Below, in pieces: positions 1-10,820 of a DNA stretch of 64,000 nt. Within the stretch, counting starts at the first letter, position 1, and every line of letters starts with the position of its first letter. The notes beneath the pieces are model-generated. The model was not told the DNA's origin and searched no databases. It saw only the letters and a program-made list of their open reading frames with translations. A program made the position numbers and the translations under genes. This stretch comes from Endothia cerciana (taxonomy: Eukaryota > Ascomycota > Sordariomycetes > Diaporthales > Cryphonectriaceae), in contig JALRMH010000060.1 in assembly GCA_026119935.1 (NCBI GenBank), positions 1 through 64,000 on the forward strand, given 5' to 3'.

Positions 1-202
1 CCCCGAGACCATGCGCGCACGGCTGACCTGTAAGTCCTCCCTGGTCGGATTCCGTTCCCCCCACCCCCCCCCCCCCCGAAAAAGGGGGAGGGCACAGGGT
101 TGTGGCCCATGATACGTCCCCACGAGAGAGCGGGGGCACGGGGGGTGGGGGGGGCCCCCCCCACGCGGGCGGGGGGGGGGGGGGGGGGGTGCCGCCCACC
201 AA

Positions 203-243
<41 letters not shown>

Positions 244-560
244 CCCCCCCCCCCCCCCCGGGGGGGGGGGGGGCCCCCCGACCCCGGGGTTGGGGCTGGC
301 TTAGGGAAATTACTGGAGAAGGGAGAAGGGAGAAGGGAGAAGGGAGCCAGCCAAAACACAAGAGAGAAAGTACAAAAGATGAAGCAGAAGAAGCACCCCA
401 CCCCGTGTGAGAATAAGAAAGGGAAAAGAAAAAAGAAGGCGGGGGGCGGGGGGCGAGCAGGACGTGTAAGAGGGACAGGAGCATAGGGAAGAGCCACAAG
501 AAAATAGGAGGAAATCTCGTCCCGTGTAATGACATCTTATACGTATACTCACCCACCCCC
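1..560. other. Low-quality or degenerate contig end with partial SDHAF2 copy
   Basis: Bases 1-60 match 10603-10662 with a single clear difference (position 20, c for a). The match covers the end of SDHAF2 exon 1, its GTAAGT donor and the start of the intron, and then degrades into a noisier match up to about 130. After it come extreme homopolymers: 38 A at 204-241, 18 C at 242-259 and 14 G at 260-273, then purine-rich repeats (agaagggag units near 315-345). No gene is supported. This looks like the ragged end of an assembled contig, although a true partial duplication cannot be excluded. Confidence 0.7.
204..280. repeat. Abutting homopolymer runs A38-C18-G14
   Basis: Three long homopolymers lie directly next to each other, an arrangement very unlikely in functional DNA. 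It is consistent with consensus failure at a read or contig end. Confidence 0.85.
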
Positions 561-2883
561 CTTCCGGATCTAGGTGCCGCGTTGGGATTTCTTCCTTCGA
601 GATCCGCTGGATATGAACGAAGTGATCGTACGCTGATGGGGGTCCCTACTTCTAGAATCCTGCTGATCTTCATGTCGATGCTAGGCCTCGGTCAGCGCCC
701 GTCGGATGAATGTCATTCGCTGGGTTGGCTGCAAGCTACATATGCAGGTCTTGGAAGATTGGACTGCAAGGCCGGCTTCTCGTTGCTGATTTGCCCGAGG
801 AGCTGGCGGAGGTGCAGGGAGGATTTGTTCCTTGGCATGGTGCTCCTCCGGGCGGCCAACATTCGGACGTGCCTTTTGAGTGCCTTGCAATACGCGGTTC
901 AGTGGTGTGAAAAGGCAGCTAGTTGTTCGTCCATCCCTGGGACGCGGCGCGCAGTTGTACCCTATGCCAGCCCGTCTTCCCATGCTTCATAGATCCGGGG
1001 CCGTGATCAAGGCCTTGGGGCTGTAGGCGACGGTGGTCCACGGTAGCATCGGAGCATATCTGGACTGGCTGCTTGTTAAGCCTGGCCAAGTGCATGAAGC
1101 TGCAAGGAGGTGCAGAAGCGCCGGACACACAGCGACTGAGCATGGGGCATGGGGCATGGAGCATGGGCATGCTGCATGCGTCGGCGGCATCTGACCCCTC
1201 GAGTGCCTGCGAGGACCCACGGCCTGTGTCAACCACGGCGTCCTCTCGAGAGCTTGCCTTGCGGACGGATGAGACCGGGAATGGCGATGAGGACCCGACG
1301 AAGGGACCTGGGAGGTCACAGTGGTGGGCAGGAGAAACGGGAGTCGTGATGCTTGCTGCTGTCGGTTTTTACGCTGGGTGGCCCAAGCTTCCTTCGATGT
1401 CCTTTGTTCTAGAATGTCGACTCGACAACCCCTGGGAGCTCTGCACCGAACCACAGGATGGGCGCGCGACAGCCGCTTCGACCCAGCACACACCCCTTTC
1501 TTGAAACATCCCAACACGGCCTATGACAGGTGGGCGATGTTGCTTTTCCCTCCGTATCTGAACTTGGGCAAGTAGTCCTGTTCCAGATTCGAAGCTGGGT
1601 TAGGTGTCATCGGTCAGCGATCATCACCAACCCTGCAGCAATCCCCAGCAATCCCCAGCAATCCCTAGCAATCCCCAGCCCCCCCCAGGCTCAACTGGCA
1701 GGTCCTTGTGAGGGGCCCTTGTAAGGGCCCTTGTTGGTCCCTTGGCCGTCTCGAGTGCAGTGCTACGGGTGGGCCCCCGTTAGTGGCATGGTCCTTGGCC
1801 TTCCTCGACTGTAGAGGTACCATAGTACCATGGCAGAAGCAGTGTGACCTCAATCGACCCTGACGTGGGACGGTGGGACAGCCCTGCCATGACAGACAGA
1901 AGTCCTCGAGCTCCCAAAGCATCTCTGCATCTGCCCTCCTCCCACCGGCGGCGCCCCAGGTCGGCATCCTTTGTTTCTCGTCCCTCCAGACCAGACACTA
2001 GACTACCACCACCGTAGCAGTGGCTAACCAACCCGCTCCTCCAATCGGCACTTTTCTGCCATCAGGCCCTCTTTACCCGCCCCCCCCCCCCCAACCACCA
2101 CCACCCGCCCAACATTCGTCTGAGGTCGTCGCATGTCCCACCACGATGCTGACGGTGCTGACGAGGAGCAACTGATCCTCCTCACCACGCACCACCGGAG
2201 CTGCTCAGCTGGACCGCCTGACTGACATACGGCACCCCGGCAGCCTCGCCTTACGTACTCAGGCCCGAGCTCTGGCTTCCCTACTCTGCCCTGTCCTGGC
2301 GCATTGTCGGCTATGCGCAGTCCCTTCGTCCCATCTTCATTGGTCTGCACCTCCAACCTGGTGAGTACCTGATTGGCGAACGGCCTCGAACTCGACCTGC
2401 TCGCTTTCTTTTGCGCCCGCGTCTCATCAACAGGACCACGTCCTCCATCCCGCGATACCAAATACCGTCGCCCGTCACCCCACAACATTTCTCGTGGTCC
2501 AAGCTCATAGGCAGTCTGCACAGGGCCCTGTCTGAGGAAACCCGACCTGCCTTGTGCGTGCCTTCGACTCGAGGGTCTCACCACTGACTGGTCCGTCCGG
2601 GTCCTCTGCCGCCGTGCCTCTTCCTTGGGGCCACACCAGCTCGTCAACCGCCCGATCCAGTATCCATAGACAACAAAGCTTACCAGTCACCCTTGGGCTT
2701 GCTTTCCCCCTGCGCCGCATGTGCATTCTATCCTTAACGATCAAGCATTCTTTCCCAGCCCTTCCTTTGTCCAACATGCACGTACGTGGTCCAGCCATCA
2801 CCCTCCGATTCGCGAAATAGAACGACAAGCGATCCAGTCACAGCTGGCTTGGACGCGCCTGAGACCCGTCTGGCCCGAGTACG
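561..2883. other. Non-coding stretch, left side, with probable 5' leader of the next gene
   Basis: Only short unconvincing reading frames occur on either strand. The stretch holds a decamer minisatellite (1636-1680), a cat-ggg-rich stretch near 1141-1175 and a run of about 13 C (2080-2092). The last several hundred bases are pyrimidine-rich on the + strand and probably contain the promoter and 5' leader of the gene starting at 2884. A donor-like gtgagtacctga near 2361 could mark an intron in the leader. Confidence 0.5.
1636..1680. repeat. Decamer minisatellite (cagcaatccc), about 4 units
   Basis: Four head-to-tail copies of a 10-base unit, cagcaatccc, with one substitution (t for c) in the third copy, followed by a C-rich tract. 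It lies in non-coding DNA. Confidence 0.9.
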
Positions 2884-5800
2884 ATGGCTGGCCCGGCCGA
2901 GCCCTCGCCGCCTCTGAGCACCATGGCAGTGCCCGACGTCGAATACATTGTCCCTCCACACGGGGCTCAGAACGCCCTTGACGACAGCCCTGCGAGCCCG
3001 CGTACCTTCAGGAAGCACAAGCCTCTACCGCGGCCCAGAAACGGAAGTCTGACTGGGAGTTCGTCTGGCACGCCAGACTCGAGGAGGTCTAGCTCTGGGT
3101 CCCAGAGGTATGCCAGTCTTCCCTTTTTAGATTCCCTCCTGCCTGAGAACGGGTCTGGCTCACACGTGGCAAGCCTTCATACACTGAGGCATCAGCGGCG
3201 CAAAATCAGCGGGGGCGAGCTGCCGCCCACCCCTCCAGCGCATTCCAGAACCTCGTCCAGCAGCCAGTCCGTCAGCATCTCGAACCTAAGCCCCCTCCAG
3301 ACTCCAGCACAGAGCTCCGAGGACGTGTTGTCTCAGACAAATCCGAGCACGCCCCCAAATCAGCGAAGCCCGCCCACGCCCGAGGTGACCCCTCCGCAAC
3401 CCAGGAACCGGAGTCGAACGTCGGCCCTGCGGCCAACGCTTTACGATCGAATACCCTCCAAGGGCACGACAGACTCGCGCACCGAGTCTTTCAAAACTGC
3501 GCTTGAGAGTCCCGAGCAGTCAGACGAGGAAGACAACAGGTCGACCCTGCGCCCTGTCCCACCCTCAGCAAGAGCCTCGCAGGTCGCGTTTGACCAAGTA
3601 AACGGCGGCGACAACAAGAGGGCACAAGTTGAGAGAGGACTAAGTCCAGGCGCCAGGCCCGGTTCCTTGGACGGGTACGACGACCTTACGCCGACCCCGA
3701 AAGGCGAGTTTATCAGCTTTGACGGAGAGTGGCGATCCGGCAGCAGCGAGGTTGAACAGGAGTGGGATGACAACCTTGCAAGGAATGTGACCGTGAAGAA
3801 AAGGCGGCAGAGGTCACAAGTCAGAGAGGAAAGGCACGAGACCTTGGACCGCCCTACCGTCACACCAACGAATGCTACGAAGGCTGCGTGTACTTTGCCC
3901 CTGCAGGGTCGGGTCTTGACGTACGACTCCCGTGAGCCTCCCAGAAGCTTCACAGCCCCAGAAGCCGCGACCTCGGGGACAGCCGCCGGCGTGGATGCCA
4001 GGAGGCTATCAGGAATGTCTTCGAGATCAGCAGCATCGACCATAGTAGAGGCCATTCTGGTCGAGACGACGACCCCACGTCGTCACAAGACTTTGCGTCA
4101 CGTTAAGCGCGTGGATGCCTTGCGCGACTCAGTCTGGCAACCCTCGCCCCTCAGCTCCGCGCCCAGTCTTCAAGACAATGTGGCCCGCCGCCGACCCGCA
4201 TATCAGACGAGGGAAGCGCCACGCGACAGTTACGCGTCAACTTCGACAGCCAATTCTGTGTCCAGCCGCAAAGCCCGGCGCGAGGTCTGGAAGAATGGAG
4301 GCATACCGGTAGTCGTCGTGCCCGATCGTCACTCGTCAAACAGGTCCAGCAGCCAGGACCCCTCACTTCGATCTGCCAGCAGCCAAAGATCCAAGCGCAG
4401 CCAAAGTATCAACTCCGTGCCTCTTTCGCAGGTCCCAACTCATTACGACTTGACGTCCTACTTCGACCGACCGTCGGGGCGAGGTCGACGGTCTTCAGAG
4501 TCGGATGGCTCGACCCCAGGCGATCAGCGTACTATCGACTATCCACCTATTGTGCCTAGGAGAGCCTCGTCATTGTCGGCGCCAACCAGTCGAAATGGGT
4601 CGAGAGAAGGATCACGCAATGGCTCTCGGGCAGGATCCCTGACATCAGAGAGCCTGAAGGCACACAATGATTTTCTTGCCTCGAACGGGGCTCCCCGGCC
4701 CTCTAATCGTGCAAAAGTAGAACCACCGAGCAGCCAGCCAGACTCATCTGCGCCGCGGCTACTGGAGAACTCTGTTGCATCTCACGATTACTGGGTGCCG
4801 GCTCATAAACAGTTCAGATCCGACGTCAATCAGGGGGAAACAGAGGATCGTCGACATACTGTCGATACCCAACTCGGCAGTCCGCTGCTGTCGACGATGG
4901 CGACCCCCTTCTCTCAGACCTCAGTGGAAACAGCCTTGACCGCAGCTGAGATTGCACAGGCCATGGCTGTGAGCATTATGCCGCACCAAAATCGGTCGGT
5001 CCTCGTGGTTGATCATCGGCCTTCAGACAACGCAGAGGGAGAACGTAGAATTCAGGCCGCTGAGAGGCCGCAACGGCCGATCATCACTACCACGGAGGTC
5101 AATGGCGCCACGGAGGAGCAGCCTGTCACCCCCCCTCAGGCACATCCTCCGCTATCTCTGCACGCAATGGATTCCCCACTCAGGAATCCACGCGCTCCCC
5201 CGGAGCCGCCTGCCCTTCAGTTCATTCCCGCTACCCCCTCAGGGCTGACACCAGCAGAGGAGAAGCCCCGACTGCTAGGCAATTTCTATGACGAGACAAA
5301 GGAGAAGCCTTCGCGAGGTTTAGCAATGGTACGGCGGGCTCTGGGCCAAAGACGGCATTCATCCTCTGGCCCATCGCCAAGCCGCGAAACCCGGCCGGGT
5401 TTCCTAACTCGGAGGTTGTCTCTGAGCAGGACCAGCCGAAAGGAGGGTGCCGAGAACCCCGAGCTGGATCGTGATGACGATGCAATGTTGGATGGGCAGC
5501 CCAGGGACGAGTCTCGGCTCCATCCGAACTGGCGGCCAGCTAAGTACTCGGGCTTCTACGACGGCGATGGCGATGGGATGTATGATGTGGATAACAACGA
5601 AGGGGATGAGGTGATGAGATATCCGATCATCGACAATCGCCCGCGCCCTCCAAAACGAAGTCTCAGCCAGCGTATGAAACGGACTTTCGCGATCATGCCC
5701 CTTCAGGAGGATTACTACGACGTGTACAACAACGAGGACGCACCGGAACGCCGAACAATCAAGAGGACCCCCAGCGGGAATTTGCGCGTGATGAAGCACG

Positions 5801-6165
5801 GAGAGAGCATGGGCTCTCTGCGCAGGCCGAGAGGCCGCGCCGACACCGATCCCGAGGGACGCCGGGTGCCTTTCTTCCCCCGAACTTACAGCCTGACTAA
5901 GGGTACTCGCAGCCGTCGGAACAGTGAAGATGAGGCGCAGCGCAATAGCCTGAAGAGGACGTGGTCTTTGACACAGAGCGTTCAGGGTATCCCCAGACGG
6001 CTCAGCGAGAAGAGGCGCGAGAAGCGGAGCAATGAGCTGCGCCAGAAGATCAGTGGCCCACGAGACGTCCGCGATGGTGTGGACGATGTCATCCGGCGCG
6101 ACGGCCCTCGCGAGGCGTTCAACCAACCACGACGAGCTGAGGATGTTGCGGGCGGCAGGTTCTGA
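2884..6165 (+). CDS. Large disordered Ser/Arg-rich fungal protein, function unknown
   Basis: A single uninterrupted frame of 1093 residues. I do not recognise a catalytic or folded domain. The N-terminal ~780 residues are dominated by Ser, Pro, Thr and Arg, with degenerate repeats such as NGSREGSRNGSRAGS near residues 573-588. The C-terminal third is more structured in sequence, with an acidic/aromatic patch (GDGDGMYDVDNNEGDE and EDYYDVYNNEDAPE) between basic blocks carrying many RRxS or RxxS sites, the pattern of basophilic-kinase targets. The start at 2884 is the first ATG. A second in-frame ATG at 2923 has a better context (caccATGg) and may be the real start. This looks like a regulatory or scaffold protein typical of Pezizomycotina; function is inference only. 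Confidence 0.8.
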   Translation: MAGPAEPSPPLSTMAVPDVEYIVPPHGAQNALDDSPASPRTFRKHKPLPRPRNGSLTGSSSGTPDSRRSSSGSQRYASLPFLDSLLPENGSGSHVASLHTLRHQRRKISGGELPPTPPAHSRTSSSSQSVSISNLSPLQTPAQSSEDVLSQTNPSTPPNQRSPPTPEVTPPQPRNRSRTSALRPTLYDRIPSKGTTDSRTESFKTALESPEQSDEEDNRSTLRPVPPSARASQVAFDQVNGGDNKRAQVERGLSPGARPGSLDGYDDLTPTPKGEFISFDGEWRSGSSEVEQEWDDNLARNVTVKKRRQRSQVREERHETLDRPTVTPTNATKAACTLPLQGRVLTYDSREPPRSFTAPEAATSGTAAGVDARRLSGMSSRSAASTIVEAILVETTTPRRHKTLRHVKRVDALRDSVWQPSPLSSAPSLQDNVARRRPAYQTREAPRDSYASTSTANSVSSRKARREVWKNGGIPVVVVPDRHSSNRSSSQDPSLRSASSQRSKRSQSINSVPLSQVPTHYDLTSYFDRPSGRGRRSSESDGSTPGDQRTIDYPPIVPRRASSLSAPTSRNGSREGSRNGSRAGSLTSESLKAHNDFLASNGAPRPSNRAKVEPPSSQPDSSAPRLLENSVASHDYWVPAHKQFRSDVNQGETEDRRHTVDTQLGSPLLSTMATPFSQTSVETALTAAEIAQAMAVSIMPHQNRSVLVVDHRPSDNAEGERRIQAAERPQRPIITTTEVNGATEEQPVTPPQAHPPLSLHAMDSPLRNPRAPPEPPALQFIPATPSGLTPAEEKPRLLGNFYDETKEKPSRGLAMVRRALGQRRHSSSGPSPSRETRPGFLTRRLSLSRTSRKEGAENPELDRDDDAMLDGQPRDESRLHPNWRPAKYSGFYDGDGDGMYDVDNNEGDEVMRYPIIDNRPRPPKRSLSQRMKRTFAIMPLQEDYYDVYNNEDAPERRTIKRTPSGNLRVMKHGESMGSLRRPRGRADTDPEGRRVPFFPRTYSLTKGTRSRRNSEDEAQRNSLKRTWSLTQSVQGIPRRLSEKRREKRSNELRQKISGPRDVRDGVDDVIRRDGPREAFNQPRRAEDVAGGRF

Positions 6166-7279
6166 CGGCCTTGTGTGACTAGGCCCATGGATCATCTCCA
6201 TGCGGTGAGATCCCAGTGGTCTCACAACACAAGAGCCACGCTCAAGGTAATTATAGAAAGTGGTTGGCTCCGGGGTGACCTCACGACTGGGCCATCCCAC
6301 GACTGACCGCGAAACGACGGATTTTACTTGCGGCCTTTCGATTCTGTTGACGAAGTAACGACTATTGATTATCCCATTATGCTCTATCAGACAGACGCAG
6401 CATTATTCGAAGCGCAAACGACGTCACACGGTAGGAAAGGGCGCAGTCAACTAAGCAGGCAAGGCGTTAGGGCTTTTCACGATATATGATTTGAACGACG
6501 ACGAGTATCAAGCAGCGAGAAGCAGTCATGGTTTTTTCTCATGCGGTCAGGCATGCTTTTATTATATTTAACACGTACGGAGTGGGGCGATACAGAAAAG
6601 AACCCTTACCATCTTGACGTTTCTGGTTTTTTTGGAATTCGGGAAAGGAGGAGCTTCTACGGACGAGCGAGCTTGTTGGCTTGGATTTCCTGGCTGCGCT
6701 GTTGCACAGCATGTAACGACATGAGATGATGGATAGTATCAGGGCCCTTGTTGTACATTATAAATAGCTTCTTGTACCTGTCATGGCGAGCGCGAATGAT
6801 ACTGAACGGCCCTTGCACGGTCTTGCGGACCCTCCACCCCACTCCTTCTCCCTGATCTGGCTGCGTTCTCACAGGCGGGAGCAACTTATCCTGAAGTTGT
6901 CGACGGCCAAGCGAGGGGGCACCAGGATACCTCCTGGAGCAGACCGGACAGTATTATGTATGCCATGGCTTGATGCTGCCCACATTAGCCACAACTCCTC
7001 ACCACACCGGTATGACCTAGATGGGCGGGCTCTCATCTGCTTCTGCGACACCGGATCTCCGCGCAAGGTTCAGTCCGGCTTCCTGTCCGCTCCAGCCTTG
7101 GGTGTATCTCGACCTGTCCCCAACGCCGTACGCCTTGATCCCCTCGGTACCTCCCTCCTGGTATTGATCGGCCTCTCGTCCAAGCGCATGCGACCTCGGC
7201 AATGTCCCCTTCCCACAGGTCACCTTTTTTTTTTCTCTCTCTCTCTCTCTCTACCGGACCACCACCCTCAACGTTCCCC
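6166..7279. other. Convergent intergenic region
   Basis: It lies between the 3' end of the large disordered protein and the 3' end of the U1-C gene. An AT-richer stretch at 6340-6780 probably includes 3' processing signals. A pyrimidine microsatellite (T10 then CT repeats) lies at 7225-7252. No gene is supported. Confidence 0.5.
7225..7252. repeat. T10(CT)9 microsatellite
   Basis: A run of 10 T followed by about nine CT dinucleotides, just past the U1-C stop codon. Confidence 0.9.
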
Positions 7280-8222
7280 TCACCTCCTGTCCCCACCAGG
7301 CGGACCGCCAGCGCTGAACGGAGGCGGCGGCATACCGGGGAACCCTCCCGGGGGCGGAAACTGGAAGTTCGGCGGGACGCCGCCCTGCGGGGGCGGGAAG
7401 GGTAGGCCGCCCGGGGCGCCCGGTGGCGGGGGAGGAAAGGGCAGGCCGGCGCCGCTGCCCGGCGGCGGGATCGGGAGGGGCGGGGTGTTGGTCGAGCCCG
7501 CGGGGCCGCCAGATGTGGCGTTCAGCGGCGGCGGGAAGGGGGGGAGGGAGAAGTTGGAGCCCGGGCGTGGAGGGGCTGTTTTTTTTATATTTTGCGGTCC
7601 GTCAGCTAGCCATTCATCTTTGTAGTTCTGTACCCCACCACGCGCCTTCGTGCACAACACAAAGAGACACGCCCGGGCGCGGGAGACAATGTGAGGTGAG
7701 AGACGGAGAAGAAGGGAGAGAGGGGGGGGGGGGGCGAGAGGACTTACGGATCGCGGGGAAGCCGCCCGGCACACCACCAGCAGCGGCACCAGGCATGCCT
7801 GGGAAGCCAGGCGGGGGCACACCACCGGGGAAGGCGAACGGCGGCATGCCGGCAGGAGGGGGGAACGCGGCGGCGCCCATGCCGCCCAGGCCGCCCAGGC
7901 CGCCCAGGCCCATGCCGCCGCCGGGCTGGTTCTGCGGCAGCATGGGGTTGTTGTGAGCCAAGCCCTCGGCAGCGTACGAGGAGGTGATGGAGTCGATGAC
8001 GGACTGGGCCTTCTCGTGGCCGATCTGTTGGTAGTAGTCGATGACGTTGCGCAGGTGGTTGCGGCCGCTGTTGTGGGCCTTGCGCACGCTCATGCTGTCG
8101 TGCGTGAGGTAGACATCGCAGTAGTCGCAGAAGACTATACGGATGAACGTCAGTCTAGGCGGGTGGCCGAGGAGCCTCCTCTCCTGTAGAAGGGGGAGGA
8201 GGATAGACTTACACTTAGGCAT
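7280..8222 (-). CDS. YHC1: U1 small nuclear ribonucleoprotein C (U1-C)
   Basis: U1-C binds the U1 snRNA/5' splice-site duplex and stabilises early spliceosome assembly in the nucleus. Exons (minus strand): 8222-8213, 8134-7748, 7575-7280, giving 230 residues. The first coding exon is only 10 bases and supplies ATG CCT AAG T; splicing yields the diagnostic MPKFFCDYCDVYLTHDS start. This contains the matrin-type zinc finger (C6, C9, then H24 and H30 of the AHNSGRNH segment). The rest is Gly/Pro/Met-rich, as expected for fungal U1-C. Donors are GTAAGT in both introns; the second acceptor (AAACAG at 7576) lies after a CTGAC branch site. The gene is divergent from ERV25, with 436 bp between starts. 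The C-terminal exon is less certain because low-complexity sequence constrains it poorly. Confidence 0.93.
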
Positions 8223-8658
8223 CTTGACTGCGCCTTTGCGAGCCTCACTAGGTAGAAAGAGGAGGTGATGGTGTTCGTCGCCTGGAGGTCTGGGTGGCGT
8301 CGCGAACGTGTCTGGACGTCGATAAGAGGAACAAGAAGGACAAGAAGAACTGGGGGGGGGGCCTAAAGTTGACCTCGCCGCGGCAGGGGCTGGAAAACGA
8401 GCGAGGCTAACCGCTACAGCGGCCAAGCAAACAAAAAAGCGTGCCAGGGTTTGGCCTGCCGCGAGAAGCTGCCCTGGCACCTGGCCTAGCAACCCCGTAC
8501 CCTACCCCCGGCAAACCCCCCAGCTGAGGACACCTTCGGGTTCGAGGGCCGCCGCAGCCAGCAGCAGTCAGTCAGTAAGGTGGTCAACCTGCCCGCCGCG
8601 AAATCTCTCCCCCTTCCATCGACAGCCCACAGAGAAACCCACACGCCGCTCTCCAGCC
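8223..8658. promoter_or_regulatory. Bidirectional promoter region U1-C / ERV25
   Basis: The 436 bp between the divergent start codons must hold both promoters and both 5' leaders. It is CT/AG-skewed and has a G run at 8351-8360. No TATA box is obvious, which suits two housekeeping genes. Confidence 0.5.
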
Positions 8659-9627
8659 ATGGCCCTACCGCGATCGCTGCTGCAGTACGTCTGCAGCCTG
8701 GTGCTGTTTGTCGCCTGCGCCCAGGCGCTCAAGTTCGACCTCCAGGCCACCTCGCAATCACACGACAGCAAGAAGGAGAGGTGCATACGGAACTTTGTCG
8801 CCAAGGACACGCTGGTGGTGGTCACGGCGATCGTCGGCGGGCAGAAGGGCGATGGCATGCGCGTGAACATGCATGTGAGTAACCCTCCTCGAGGGGGTGG
8901 GCCACCAATTGATCTGGTCCTGCGGGAGAGCGAGAGGGGGGAGGGGGGGGGACGGGGGGAGAGCGCAGTATAGCTGACCGGTGCTGTCCTTTGCGACTTG
9001 ACAGATCAGGGATGCGGTAGGAAACGAGTACGGAAAGCCACAGGACGTCGCTGGCGAGCAGAGGACGGTCTTCACGTCGCACGCGGACGCTGCCTTTGAC
9101 GTCTGCTTCGAGAACCTCCTGACAGGATGTACGTCGTCGCCACACGGCCTCCCCAGACGTCTCTCCCCGAACAGACAGTAGCTAACCTGGACAACCCCCT
9201 TCCCCCCCGGCAGCCCGGCAGATCAGCGACCCGACCCGGCACATCGAGCTGGACGTCGACATCGGCGCCGACGCGAAGGACTGGTCCGCGATCCAGGCCA
9301 CCGAGAAGCTCAAGCCCGTCGAGGCGGACCTGCGGCGCATGGAGGAGATGGTGTCCGAGATCGTCAGCGAGATGGACTACCTGCGGTCGCGCGAGCAGAA
9401 GCTGCGCGACACCAACGAGAGCACCAACAACCGCGTCAAGTGGTTCGGTTTCGGGACGACCTTCCTGCTGATCGCGCTTTGGGTATGGCAGGTCCTGTAC
9501 CTGCGGGCGTACTTCAGGTGAGCTGAACCCTCCGGACAGCAGGCCCACCCTCCCCCCCCCTCCTCCTGGCGGTTCAAGATCATGCTGACCATGTCCCCTA
9601 CGGTGCAGGTCTAAGCATCTTATCTAG
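8659..9627 (+). CDS. ERV25: p24-family ER-Golgi cargo receptor Erv25
   Basis: p24-delta proteins cycle between ER and Golgi in COPII/COPI vesicles and help sort cargo such as GPI-anchored proteins. Exons: 8659-8874, 9005-9128, 9214-9517, 9609-9627 (220 residues). The signal peptide is about residues 1-23 (SLVLFVACAQA). A GOLD domain follows, with C42 (RCIRNF) and C109 (FDVCFENLLTG) as the likely disulphide pair. Next is a coiled coil (LRRMEEMVSEIVSEMDYL) and one membrane helix near residues 192-209. The short cytosolic tail YLRAYFRSKHLI carries the aromatic pair used for COPII binding in this family. The last coding exon has only 19 bases (gtctaagcatcttatctag), and without it the tail would be truncated. 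The gene runs in the same direction as SDHAF2 but is separated from it by 760 bp. Confidence 0.95.
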
Positions 9628-10387
9628 AGCACGAGAAACAACATCTTTTGTACGGGCACGATGGTATGGTGACGCGCGGTGGAGACGGTGGTCCAAGACC
9701 ATATCCGGAGTTCAAGAATCCTGCGGCTGGCTTTTGCGGAGGGTGGGCTCGAAAACGGGGGCTGGGGGGGGGGGGGGGCTTCCTGGGATACGTGTACGCT
9801 TTAGGTCTGCAAAGAACATTCAATGATGAGACGCATACAAAAGGTCCTACTTCCAGCTGGATCTGGGCGGTACAGGGTGAGCATAGCGATGGCTGTTGGG
9901 GAGGACGGGAGCACGGCAGGGCATAGCCCCTACGGCGGCGACCTGTCACGCAGGCTCCGTGGGCCCAATCGATACGGAATCAGCAGCAAATGCATCACAT
10001 TGAAAGCATCCGGTATGGAACTCCCTACGGAAGTGATCCCTGCAGCCTAGATCTGGCGGCGTCCCGATGCCGAGATCGAGGACACGGCGGGCGGGATCAC
10101 ACATCAGCAGCAGCAGCAGCACCTGGGCGGGACCTCGGCAGTCTATGACGGAACCGGGAGCCCTTTCAGAAATCCCAAGTACCCATCCGCCCGCACTCCG
10201 CAACTCCGTACTGCGTAACCTCTGCGTAACCTCCCACACGAACAAAACCTCTGCATGTAGCAGCAGCTCCCGCACGAGCACAGTCTGCACCCCCCCCCCC
10301 CTCGACCTCAACCTGAACAACGAAGAGACCCGGGTCGCATAAAGGACAAGTCCCCGCAAACCCCCCCCCCCCGGGTAGCCGGCCATC
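9628..10387. other. ERV25-SDHAF2 intergenic region
   Basis: This holds the ERV25 3' end and the SDHAF2 promoter. A G run of about 15 lies at 9763-9778, and C runs lie near 10291-10301 and 10361-10371, just before the SDHAF2 ATG. No other gene is supported. Confidence 0.5.
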
Positions 10388-10762
10388 ATGAATCCCCTCC
10401 TCCTCCAGCGCGCAGCCCGCCCCGCCGCCCGGCGCATCCCCAACGCCGGACTCGTGCCCCTCGCCGCCACCACCGTCACGCCAGCGCGGTGGCATGGCAG
10501 CAACAGCGCACCGTTCGACCCCGTCCCGGAGGGCGAGCTGGGCGTCGGCGAGCTCGAGGGCGCAAAGTTCAAGATCGAGCCGCTGCGGCGGACCGGCGAG
10601 GACCCCGAGACCATGCGCGCAAGGCTGACCTGTAAGTCCTCCCTGGTCGGATTCCGTTCCCCCCTCCCCCTCCCCCCCAGAAAAAGGAGGAGCAAGCTGT
10701 CTTGTGCCCCTTCATCCTTCCCCAGGAGAGAGAGGTGGAAAGGGTGGTGGTGAACAATCTGT

Positions 10763-10820
<58 letters not shown>

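Noticed and set aside
100..560. Overlapping open frames rich in Lys, Pro and Gly at the left edge
   Set aside because: They are translations of homopolymer runs with no coding character.
582..992. 136-residue open frame after the degenerate contig end
   Set aside because: No domain, no signal peptide, no splice partners; composition matches non-coding surroundings.
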